Assembly: GCA_946479805.1 (NCBI GenBank)
Contig: CAMLHP010000085.1
Location: 1 to 9,267, forward strand
DNA: 9,267 nt
DNA from: an uncultured Gemmatimonadota bacterium
GTDB lineage: Bacteria; Gemmatimonadota; Gemmatimonadetes; Gemmatimonadales; GWC2-71-9
Reading direction: 5' to 3'
Numbering within the stretch: the first letter of the stretch is position 1; each line of letters starts with the position of its first letter. The notes under the pieces were generated by a model that saw only the letters and a program-made list of their open reading frames with translations, ran no database searches and was not told where the DNA came from. Of the stretch, positions 1 through 6,660 are shown piece after piece. The position numbers and the translations under genes were made by a program.

Positions 1-336
1 GGGCCGGATGAACGCAAGCGCCGTCGTGCCGAGGATGCATATGGCGGCGGCCACCATCAGGAAGCGCTTGCGGGCACCGGCCCGGTCCGCGGCGGCACCG
101 AGCACCGGCGAGAGCAGGGCGATGAGGATGGCGGAGATCGACACCGCACGTCCCCACCAGCTGGACGTCAGGGTCGCATCGCTGCCGAACGAGCGGGTGA
201 AGTAGGTGGCATAGATGAATGTGACCACCAGCGTCGTGAACGCCGAGTTGGCCCAGTCGTAGAGCGCCCAGGACCAGACGGTGCGCTTGTCGTCACGCGC
301 AGGAGTGGCGCTGGCCGGGAGGGGCGGAGTGGTCAT
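1..336 (-). CDS. UMF1/Atg22-like MFS transporter, N-terminal part (cut by window edge)
   Basis: Translation of the minus strand from the ATG at 336-334 stays open to base 1 and gives 112 residues, so the gene continues past the left edge. Residues 19-33 contain WSWALYDWANSAF, the signature at the start of UMF1-family (Atg22-like) major facilitator proteins. Three hydrophobic segments are visible at about residues 33-47, 64-82 and 92-110, and the loop between the second and third holds DRAGARKR, a version of MFS motif A. The family sits in the inner membrane; in fungi Atg22 exports amino acids from vacuoles, but the bacterial substrate is unknown. The start codon overlaps the acyltransferase stop codon in ATGA (336-333), so the two genes are probably cotranscribed and translationally coupled. 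The family call is strong; the substrate cannot be assigned. Confidence 0.88.
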   Translation of the reverse strand, partial: MTTPPLPASATPARDDKRTVWSWALYDWANSAFTTLVVTFIYATYFTRSFGSDATLTSSWWGRAVSISAILIALLSPVLGAAADRAGARKRFLMVAAAICILGTTALAFIRP

Positions 337-1664
337 GCGGCTCCGATGGCGGTGGTCAGGCGTTGGTGCAGCGCGGTCAGCCGGCGGCCAAGATCTTCCT
401 GATCGGCGCGGAGCGTCTCAATGACGTCCTTGCGGCTGCGAATTCGCAGCCAGCGCCGTGCGTCCTGCCAGGAACCGTGCCAGCTCTCGCGCACCAGCAG
501 CCCCAGCATGCCCACGGCCGGCACGACCAGCAGCGTGCTCAGGGCAGCAATGACGCCGGCGACAGTCCATGCCACCGCAACCATCGCGCCGACCCACGCG
601 AGGTAGATGACAATGCCCAGCATCAGCTTCCAGGTCGAGCGCGTGTCCGGCTCGAGCCGAATCCGGTCCACTATAACCCCGGTGAGTCGGTAAGGCACCA
701 GGAACAGCACCCATCCCGCGACCGCCAGGATCGCTGCGAGGGGCATCAGCAGTGGCACCCGGGCAGCGACCCAGCTGAGGGCTTCACCGGTGCCGGTATC
801 GAGGTAGAGGTCCCGCGGCGCGAGTCGCAGCCGGCTGAGCCTGCGGGCGTGACCATCCACGTCCTGGGCGAGAGCCAGGCCTTCAGCGTCGCCGGTGGAG
901 CGCACCGCCGCGAGGAGCCTGGTAACCACCGCGAGCGAATGCATGTCGCCAGCCGCTCCCGACGGGGAATGCGTTACTCCCTGCCAGATACCCAGTGCCG
1001 CAGTGACCAGGCGTTCGTCACGCCATTCGGCAAGGTTGAGCGTCACCTGGGCCAGCGACTTGCCGATCCGATCCGTGAGTTCGGCGACAGCATCGGCATC
1101 GGACTCGGAGCGGGTTGCCAGGTCGGTCCATTCGACCGGCGCCGCGCGCACCACCAGGGCGTCGGAGCGGAATACGTCCTTCCGGCGGAAGGTCAAGCCG
1201 ATCGGCACTATGGGAAATGCTCTGCCGAGCTGTGCACTGGCGCCCAGCGCGATCCGTGCCGCACCAGTGCGGAGCGGCGCCAGGGAGGGCGCCGTATGCG
1301 AGATTCCCTCCGGAAAGATGCCGACGGCATCGCCCCCCGCGAGCGCCGCGTGCACGGCCCGGAACATCTCCTCGTTGCGCCCCATCTGGGACGGATCATC
1401 GCTGCGGCGGTACACCGGGATGGCACCGGACGCCCGCATGAGCCATCCGATCTTCCCGTCCACGAAGAGCGGCGCCTTGGCGAGGAATCGCACCGGACGG
1501 CGGGCCGCGGCGACAACCAGCATGGGGTCGAGCAGGGAATTGGGATGGTTCGCAACCAGGAGGACCGGCCCCTCGGCTGGTACCGGACTCCCGGTGTAGC
1601 GCATCCGGTAGTAGCCGAAAGCGCAGAGCCGGGACAGCGGCGAAAAGAGCGGCAATAGCCACAT
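333..1664 (-). CDS. Lysophospholipid / glycerol-phosphate acyltransferase (PlsC fold, SCT1/GPT2-like)
   Basis: A 443-residue membrane enzyme that should transfer an acyl chain to glycerol-3-phosphate, dihydroxyacetone phosphate or lysophosphatidate in phospholipid synthesis. The acyltransferase blocks are in order: NHPNSLLDP with His40 and Asp46 (block I), GAIPVYR at 80-86 (block II), FPEGISH at 117-123 (block III) and PIVPIGL at 151-157 (block IV). Block I has five residues between His and Asp instead of the usual four of PlsC; from family knowledge this spacing is typical of the SCT1/GPT2-like branch. The C-terminal half is unlike a minimal PlsC: it has hydrophobic helices at about 300-325 and 343-390, then a charged, probably helical tail. 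ATG at 1664 is the only good start. No Shine-Dalgarno sequence precedes it, and a TATAAT lies only 9 bases upstream. It overlaps the UMF1 gene by 4 bases. The acyl acceptor is not determined. Confidence 0.88.
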   Translation of the reverse strand: MWLLPLFSPLSRLCAFGYYRMRYTGSPVPAEGPVLLVANHPNSLLDPMLVVAAARRPVRFLAKAPLFVDGKIGWLMRASGAIPVYRRSDDPSQMGRNEEMFRAVHAALAGGDAVGIFPEGISHTAPSLAPLRTGAARIALGASAQLGRAFPIVPIGLTFRRKDVFRSDALVVRAAPVEWTDLATRSESDADAVAELTDRIGKSLAQVTLNLAEWRDERLVTAALGIWQGVTHSPSGAAGDMHSLAVVTRLLAAVRSTGDAEGLALAQDVDGHARRLSRLRLAPRDLYLDTGTGEALSWVAARVPLLMPLAAILAVAGWVLFLVPYRLTGVIVDRIRLEPDTRSTWKLMLGIVIYLAWVGAMVAVAWTVAGVIAALSTLLVVPAVGMLGLLVRESWHGSWQDARRWLRIRSRKDVIETLRADQEDLGRRLTALHQRLTTAIGAA

Positions 1665-1673
1665 GGATGGTTA

Positions 1674-1679
1674 ATTATA
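1674..1679 (-). promoter_or_regulatory. Putative -10 box (TATAAT) for the acyltransferase-transporter operon
   Basis: Read on the minus strand, an exact TATAAT lies in a short AT-rich island (TATAATTAA) within very GC-rich DNA, just upstream of the acyltransferase ATG at 1664. Transcription starting about 7 bases after the box would give a leader of only a few bases, which fits the lack of a Shine-Dalgarno sequence. No good -35 hexamer stands 16-18 bases upstream; that position falls inside the heptamer repeats. The box is seen in the sequence; promoter activity is inferred. Confidence 0.45.
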
Positions 1680-1681
1680 CT

Positions 1682-1734
1682 GCGAGTCACGAGTCACGAG
1701 TGGTGGATCTTGAGACTTGCGACTTGCGACTCGC
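1682..1734. repeat. Imperfect hairpin built from heptamer tandem repeats
   Basis: Left arm 1682-1701 consists of repeated CGAGTCA-type heptamers (period 7). Right arm 1715-1734 consists of ACTTGCG/ACTCGCG heptamers, also period 7, which are the approximate reverse complement. The arms can pair over 20 positions: 16 Watson-Crick, two G-T wobbles and two A-C mismatches, with a 13-base loop (1702-1714). It lies between the divergent acyltransferase and carbonic anhydrase genes, so it could act in a leader RNA of either, or be a REP-like intergenic repeat. An in-frame extension of the carbonic anhydrase through it is possible but is best explained as chance. Confidence 0.7.
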
Positions 1735-1762
1735 GACTTCACCCTTGATTCAAAGGACCCCG

Positions 1763-2374
1763 ATGCTCTCTGCAGCCGCCGCCCTCTCCCGCCTCCGCGA
1801 AGGCAACCAGCGTTTCGTCACCTGCCTCAATGGCGCGGGGGCGATGGAGTCCCGGCCGGTGCTCACGACGGGCCAGGAGCCGATTGCGATCATTCTCGGC
1901 TGCTCCGATGCGCGGGTGCCTGCCGAGATCGTGTTTGACCAGGGCCTGGGCGACCTGTTCGTGATCCGGGTGGCGGGCAATATCGTGGCACCGTCGCAAG
2001 TGGGGAGCGTCGAGTTCGCCGCGGCGCGGTTCGGTACCCGCCTGGTCGTGGTGCTGGGGCACACCCAGTGCGGCGCCATAGCCGCTACCATCGAAGAACT
2101 GCAGCAGCCCCAGGCCGAACGATCCCAGAACCTTGGCTCCATCGTCGACCGGGTAAGGCCGTCGGTCGAGGCGCTGATGGGCACCGAGCTGCGCGACGAT
2201 CTCGGCGCTCTCTCCCGCCAGGCGATCCGTCTCAACATCAGGGCATCAGTGGATCACCTGCGCCACGGGTCGCGAGTGCTGGAGCAACTGGGCCAGAAGG
2301 ACGGCTTGCGGGTCGTTGGAGCAGAGTACGATGTGAGTTCAGGGGCGGTGGAGTTCCTCGACACCCTGGATTGA
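1763..2374 (+). CDS. Beta-class carbonic anhydrase
   Basis: A 203-residue cytoplasmic zinc enzyme interconverting CO2 and bicarbonate. GCSDARVPAE gives the first zinc ligand Cys47 and the catalytic Asp49-Arg51 dyad. GHTQCGAI gives the zinc ligands His100 and Cys103. All four beta-class zinc and catalytic positions are intact, and the length is normal for the family. The ATG at 1763 is chosen because AAAGGA at 1752-1757 precedes it at good spacing and LSRLREGNQRFV, the usual N-terminus of this class, follows at once. An in-frame start at 1667 would add 32 residues encoded by repeat DNA and is not believed. The gene is alone on its strand here. Its stop is one base from the stop of the convergent kinase gene. 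Bicarbonate supply for carboxylases is the likely role. Confidence 0.93.
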   Translation: MLSAAAALSRLREGNQRFVTCLNGAGAMESRPVLTTGQEPIAIILGCSDARVPAEIVFDQGLGDLFVIRVAGNIVAPSQVGSVEFAAARFGTRLVVVLGHTQCGAIAATIEELQQPQAERSQNLGSIVDRVRPSVEALMGTELRDDLGALSRQAIRLNIRASVDHLRHGSRVLEQLGQKDGLRVVGAEYDVSSGAVEFLDTLD

Positions 2375-2375
2375 T

Positions 2376-5120
2376 TCAGGCTTCGCGAGTCTGGACCTGG
2401 GTGGCCCCGACCAGCTCGACGAAGCGCGGGTGATCGTGCAGCGGTGCAAGATCCCGCCACGCCTCATGAAGGTGCCAGTGCCAGTTGTCCACGCCCACCC
2501 GCAGTGCGTCTTCAAGGTACTGGAGTGCGGCGGACTCGTCGCCCATCAGCGCCGCCACCCTGGCTCGCTGGAAGCGCACGATCCCGAGCTGGTGGGCCGA
2601 CAGCCCGGCAAGCCAGCGTTCGGCCGCGGCGGTGTCGCCGCGCCGGGCAGCCAGGGCGGCGAGTTGGCCCCGGGTGCGGGCGCGGCCCGGATCGACCTGG
2701 TCCCGCCGCCGCAACACCTGCTCGGCGGAATCGCTCTCCCCAAGGCCACTCAGTGCTACGCTGAGCCACGACCAGTGGCTGTCGTTCTCGGGATGCAGCG
2801 CCAGCCGCTCATCCAGCCAGTGCCTCGCCTGCTGGTAGCGCTCCTCCGCATTGCCTTCACCATGCATCCGGTACTCCTCGGCGGCTATGACCAGCATGGC
2901 ACCGAGTGACCAATAGACGTCAGCCTCAAGGCGGCTGGCCTCGGCGAGGACCGAGTCGAGCTCGGCGTTCCGTCCAAGCGACGCAAGGGCGCGCGCCTCG
3001 ATCACCCAGGTCACCCGCTGGGCAGGGTGCCGGGCCCGCATTTCCCGGGCGAGCGCAAGCTCGGTCTCGTGACGGCCCAGCAAGTGGTTGTTGTAGGCGC
3101 GCTGGCTCCAGTAGGCCGGCCAGTCGCGCATGGGGCCGCGGCCAGGGTCCATCGATGCCAGCACCGAGTCGGCTTCGGCTGGACGGTTGAGCTGCTGGAG
3201 CCGGTAGGCCGAGTTGTAGGCCGCGTAGGAACCCGGCGCCACGGCAGCAGAGCGCGACAGCTGCCTCAGGGCGAGTGCCATGTCGCCATCGATGACCGCG
3301 GCAAGGTAGTCGGCCAGCGATTCATAGTACTCGTTGAGCGCTGAACGCCTGGAAAGTGCCAGCTCAATCAGGGAGTCGGCCGCCACCCAGTCGTTGCCGT
3401 TCATGGCCGCGAACGCGGCGAACACGAGTGCGGGCACGAAAGTGGTGTCGCGGGCCCAGGCGTCGAGCATCGTGGCCCGCGCTTCCGGATATTCGTAGCG
3501 ATTGTAATGGGCGAGGCCCCTGTCAAACGCACGGTAGGCGTCGTACGTCGGCGGCAGGGTTGGGAATCCTTCACGCTCCGCGAGGCGCTCATCGAGGAGC
3601 AGCGCCACCGCTCCCATCAGCCGCTGGCGCAGCTCTCCCACAGCCTGGGCCGCGGAGTCACGGGATACGACTACGGGAGCGGGCGCTGCAAGGAGTTCTC
3701 CGGTACGAGCGTTCGACACCATTGCCTGGAACCGGAGCGAGTCGCCGGTGCGATAGTAGCTGCCGGAGATTACCAGGCCGGCACCGGTCTCGTTCTCGAT
3801 GGTGGACAGCAATCCATGGGGTCCGGCAGCGCCGGAGGAGCGTTCATGGAACTCCGCCGCCATCAGCGCAGACTGCCAGGGCACAACGGGCACGATGCCC
3901 GCCTCATGCAGTCCCTGGGTGATCCAATCCCCGGCGAGCCGGCCCCAGGCGGAAAGGCTCGAGTCGCCAGTCTCGTCCCGCAGCGGAGTCACCGCCACGA
4001 GCCGGGTGGCGTCGGCCGGGACCGGCTCGGGCGAACCACCGCGCGCGAGCAGCCAGCCGGCGGCGCCGGCTAGAAGCAGCAGCGCCGCTACCGCCGGCCA
4101 CCGGCCAGGGGGCCGGGCGTCGAGCTGGCCGTCGAGTGCGGACACCAGCGCGTCGGCGGACTGGGGCCGCTCGAAGGGGTCGAGCGCCGTGCAGGCGCCT
4201 ATGAGCGCGAGAAGGCTGCGGGGCACATCGGGACGAAGAGCTTCCAGCGGGGAATCGAGAGAGCGCCTGCCGGTAAGGATCTCGCGTGCAAGCAGGCCCC
4301 AGACATAGATGTCCGAGCGATGGTCCACCGGCTCGCCCGCCACCTGCTCGGGCGCCATGTAACCGGGTGTGCCGATGGCGTGCCGGGGATCGGTGGCATG
4401 GGAGCGGGACACGTCCGCCTCCAGCTTGGCCACGCCGAAGTCGAGCAGGAAGGCGTGGGACCCGACGCAGAGCACATTTTCCGGCTTGAGGTCCCGGTGG
4501 ACGACGCCCGCTGCGTGGGCGTGGGCCAGCGCATCGGCGGTGTCGCGCAGGAGTCCTATGGCTTCGCTGAGCGGCAGCCTGCCCTGCTGCTCCAGCCGCT
4601 GGCGGAGCGTCTGTCCTCCGACGAAGGGCATGACGTAGTAGAGGAGGCCGTCGGACTCGCCGGAGTCGATCAGCGCGAGAATGTGCGGATGCGAGAGGCG
4701 AGCTGCTATCTGTACCTCATCGCGGAAGCGCGCGGTGCCGATGAGTGCCGCCACGCCCGGCTGCAGCACCTTGATCACGACCTTGCGTCCATGCTTGCGC
4801 TCGTGGGCCAGGAACACCGCTGCCGTTCCCCCCACGCCCAGGGTCTCCTCCAGCACGAATCGATCGCGGAGCACGGCTGCCGCCCGCTCGCGCAGCGAGC
4901 CTGGCCCCGCAACTATTGCAGCTGGCGGACCGGCGGCCACCAGTTCCCGGTCGAGCGGCCCGGGGCTTCGGTGAGCATCGACCATGCGAGCGAGCCGCAG
5001 GGCGAGCTCGGCATCCTTCTCCTCGACCCGCGCGATGAACTCATCCAGTCGTGGCTGGGGCAGCTCGACCGCCTCATCAAACAACCGGTTGAGTTCTGCC
5101 CATTTCGGATCGACGGTCAC
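2376..5120 (-). CDS. Transmembrane Ser/Thr protein kinase with C-terminal TPR region
   Basis: A 914-residue Hanks-type kinase. Residues 1-80 are a helical leader common in kinases paired with TIGR02999 sigma factors. The kinase domain spans about 85-335: glycine loop LGVGGTA (94-100), Lys117, Glu135, HRDLKPEN (208-215), DFG (227-229), APE (256-258) and Asp270. All catalytic residues are present, so it should be active. One membrane helix lies at about 341-359. The remaining ~550 residues would then be outside the cytoplasmic membrane. They hold a TolB/FlgO-like segment (about 373-515, starting VAVTPLRDETGD) and TPR-like helical repeats (about 525-900, e.g. AYRAFDRGLAHYNRYEYPEA). The start is a GTG at 5120, overlapping the sigma factor stop in GTGA, so translation is probably coupled. 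The likely role is to sense a signal outside and phosphorylate a cytoplasmic target, plausibly the sigma factor; the ligand is unknown. Confidence 0.92.
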   Translation of the reverse strand: MTVDPKWAELNRLFDEAVELPQPRLDEFIARVEEKDAELALRLARMVDAHRSPGPLDRELVAAGPPAAIVAGPGSLRERAAAVLRDRFVLEETLGVGGTAAVFLAHERKHGRKVVIKVLQPGVAALIGTARFRDEVQIAARLSHPHILALIDSGESDGLLYYVMPFVGGQTLRQRLEQQGRLPLSEAIGLLRDTADALAHAHAAGVVHRDLKPENVLCVGSHAFLLDFGVAKLEADVSRSHATDPRHAIGTPGYMAPEQVAGEPVDHRSDIYVWGLLAREILTGRRSLDSPLEALRPDVPRSLLALIGACTALDPFERPQSADALVSALDGQLDARPPGRWPAVAALLLLAGAAGWLLARGGSPEPVPADATRLVAVTPLRDETGDSSLSAWGRLAGDWITQGLHEAGIVPVVPWQSALMAAEFHERSSGAAGPHGLLSTIENETGAGLVISGSYYRTGDSLRFQAMVSNARTGELLAAPAPVVVSRDSAAQAVGELRQRLMGAVALLLDERLAEREGFPTLPPTYDAYRAFDRGLAHYNRYEYPEARATMLDAWARDTTFVPALVFAAFAAMNGNDWVAADSLIELALSRRSALNEYYESLADYLAAVIDGDMALALRQLSRSAAVAPGSYAAYNSAYRLQQLNRPAEADSVLASMDPGRGPMRDWPAYWSQRAYNNHLLGRHETELALAREMRARHPAQRVTWVIEARALASLGRNAELDSVLAEASRLEADVYWSLGAMLVIAAEEYRMHGEGNAEERYQQARHWLDERLALHPENDSHWSWLSVALSGLGESDSAEQVLRRRDQVDPGRARTRGQLAALAARRGDTAAAERWLAGLSAHQLGIVRFQRARVAALMGDESAALQYLEDALRVGVDNWHWHLHEAWRDLAPLHDHPRFVELVGATQVQTREA

Positions 5121-5677
5121 GGGTCGGGAGCCCGCGTCGAGAGCTCGGCATGGAGCCAGGCGCGAGCCTTGGCCCAGTCCCGCTGGACTGTGCGGGTGGT
5201 GACTTCGAGCGCGGTGGCTATCTCCTCTTCGGACAAGCCGGCGAAGAACCGCATCTCAACCACCTGGGCTAGCCGCTCATCATTGGCGGCGAGCTGAGCC
5301 AGCGCGTCGTCGAGTGCGATGAGATCATCCAGTGGCACGTCGAGGCTGGAGACATTGTCTGTAAGGGTGATGTTCACGGCTGCTCCGCCCCGTTTCGTGG
5401 CCCTGCGCCTGCGGGCGCTGTCCACCAGGACCTGGCGCATCGCGCGCGCGGCCAGTGCCAGGAAGTGCTGCCGGTCGGCGGGGCGAAGGTCGTGCTCGCC
5501 CGCCAGTTTGAGCCACGCCTCGTGCACCAGCGCAGTAGGCTGCAGCGTATGCCCTTCGGCTTCGCGCCTGAGCAAGCGTCCCGCGATGGTGCGCAACTCG
5601 GAATAAAGGCGGAGGAACAGCGCCTCGGACTGCGCATCATTCGATGCGCCTTGCGGGGGGGTGGTTGCGGGGCACAT
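5117..5677 (-). CDS. ECF-type RNA polymerase sigma factor, TIGR02999-like
   Basis: A 186-residue sigma-70-family factor that should direct RNA polymerase to a small regulon. Region 2 spans about residues 17-95 and includes GHTLQPTALVHEAWLKL (42-58) and ARAMRQVLVDSARRRRATKRGG (77-98), both diagnostic of the TIGR02999 type. Region 4 spans about 120-182 with the helix-turn-helix LSEEEIATALEVTTRTVQRD (148-167). The acidic DAED motif seen in most ECF factors is replaced by LQPT, leaving Thr44 and Thr48 near that position. No anti-sigma gene is nearby. The kinase gene overlaps the stop codon instead. The frame is open to 5827, but starting there would add 50 unlike residues and run into the hydrolase gene, so ATG at 5677 is preferred although its ribosome site is weak. 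The gap to the hydrolase is 74 bases. Confidence 0.9.
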   Translation of the reverse strand: MCPATTPPQGASNDAQSEALFLRLYSELRTIAGRLLRREAEGHTLQPTALVHEAWLKLAGEHDLRPADRQHFLALAARAMRQVLVDSARRRRATKRGGAAVNITLTDNVSSLDVPLDDLIALDDALAQLAANDERLAQVVEMRFFAGLSEEEIATALEVTTRTVQRDWAKARAWLHAELSTRAPDP

Positions 5678-5751
5678 GCAGCTTCGGCTCGGTAGCTGGC
5701 GTGGGCTCAACCTAGCGCTGCAGGCGCGACTCAGCCAGCCGGAACCGGGAT

Positions 5752-6627
5752 TCACCGGCCGGAGAGCAGGAAATCCGCCGCCGAGTCCCAGAGGCCGGGA
5801 ATCACGCCTTCCTGGAAGAACCGGCAATGCGCCTCGCCGCGACGTGCCGCCGGTGGCGGACGCAGGCGGCGATGGAAGCCCTGCGCCCTGCCATACCGGC
5901 GAAGCAGTGCCTCCACCGCATCGGGCGGTGCGATGGGGTCATCGCTGAACGAGAAGGACAGAATCGGGATCGAGAGGCTGGCGTGTCCCTCCCAGTGCCC
6001 GAAGTAGCCGGCGCTGCGAGACCAGCGCGCCAGGTCGCGCGCCACCCCAAAGGGAAGGTCCTCACAGTCGCTGGCCAGCGACAGCGGGAGGGCACCGAGC
6101 AGCTGGGTCAGAGCCGGAACACCGGCGTGCCAGAGCACCTGCCGAGTCCAGCGCCGGAGCAGCCCGGCCGGCCGATGACCCACATCCGTGGCACCCACAA
6201 ACAAGGCACGATCCACCAGCGCCGCGGCGGGCGCGAAGCCCAGCGCCTGGCCGCCGAAAGCATGGCCCACCAGCAACAGCGGCTTGTCACCGGCCCGGGT
6301 GCTGCCCCAGGTGAGCATGGCCTGATAGTCCTGCCATGCCCACGCCCGCATCGAGAGCCGACGATCGCGCGCGCCGACCTCGTACTTCGAATTCCCTATC
6401 CCGCGCCAGTCCCAAGTGAGCACTTCGAGACCCCGCCGGGCGAGGTAGCGGGCGAATGGCCAGTACGTGCACTGCCGGAACCACGCCCCCGGTGCGATGA
6501 GCACGACTCCGCTGGACGGCCCACCGGGCAGGTAGCGGGTGGCGGCAAGGGGGAAGCCGTCGCTGGCCACTATGGTCGTGGGCACCATGGAGCCTCCCGC
6601 AACGAAATCAGCTGTGAGCTGCTCCAT
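5752..6627 (-). CDS. Alpha/beta hydrolase (COG4757-like) with Ala at the nucleophile position
   Basis: A 291-residue cytoplasmic protein with the alpha/beta hydrolase layout: oxyanion-side strand GVVLIAPGAW (40-49), LTWDWRGIGNS (70-80), nucleophile elbow GHAFGGQ (121-127), an acid candidate in FSDDPIAPP (Asp229/230) and His267 near the end. The order and the stretch WRGIGNS match the COG4757 family of predicted hydrolases. The elbow normally reads G-H-S-x-G-G; here the serine is Ala123 (codon GCT, one base from TCT), so classical ester hydrolysis should be lost unless another residue serves. The ATG at 6627 is supported by GGAGG at 6636-6640, 8 bases upstream; a second ATG 13 codons in (6588) also has GGGAGG before it. 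It follows the DsrE-like gene by 33 bases, probably in one transcript. The substrate is unknown. Confidence 0.85.
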   Translation of the reverse strand: MEQLTADFVAGGSMVPTTIVASDGFPLAATRYLPGGPSSGVVLIAPGAWFRQCTYWPFARYLARRGLEVLTWDWRGIGNSKYEVGARDRRLSMRAWAWQDYQAMLTWGSTRAGDKPLLLVGHAFGGQALGFAPAAALVDRALFVGATDVGHRPAGLLRRWTRQVLWHAGVPALTQLLGALPLSLASDCEDLPFGVARDLARWSRSAGYFGHWEGHASLSIPILSFSFSDDPIAPPDAVEALLRRYGRAQGFHRRLRPPPAARRGEAHCRFFQEGVIPGLWDSAADFLLSGR

Positions 6628-6660
6628 GGTTCTGGCCTCCGCGCGGATTATGCTGCGGCC

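Noticed and set aside
363..1658. 431-codon open frame on the plus strand, antisense to the acyltransferase
   Set aside because: Its product is low-complexity, rich in Arg, His, Gln and Pro with no motif, and the opposite strand carries all acyltransferase blocks. Long antisense frames are common in GC-rich DNA.
1710..1738. TTGAGA on the plus strand as a -35 box for the carbonic anhydrase
   Set aside because: No -10-like hexamer stands at the proper distance; the downstream sequence is the GC-rich repeat arm.
1667..1762. In-frame N-terminal extension of the carbonic anhydrase
   Set aside because: The 32 extra codons lie over the heptamer repeats, while the ATG at 1763 has a good AAAGGA site and begins at the usual family N-terminus.
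4320..5297. 325-codon plus-strand frame opposite the kinase and sigma genes
   Set aside because: No motif; the kinase catalytic residues and sigma region 4 are encoded on the other strand of the same DNA.
5678..5827. N-terminal extension of the sigma factor to 5827
   Set aside because: It would add 50 Pro/Arg/Ser-rich residues unlike the family and overlap the end of the hydrolase gene.
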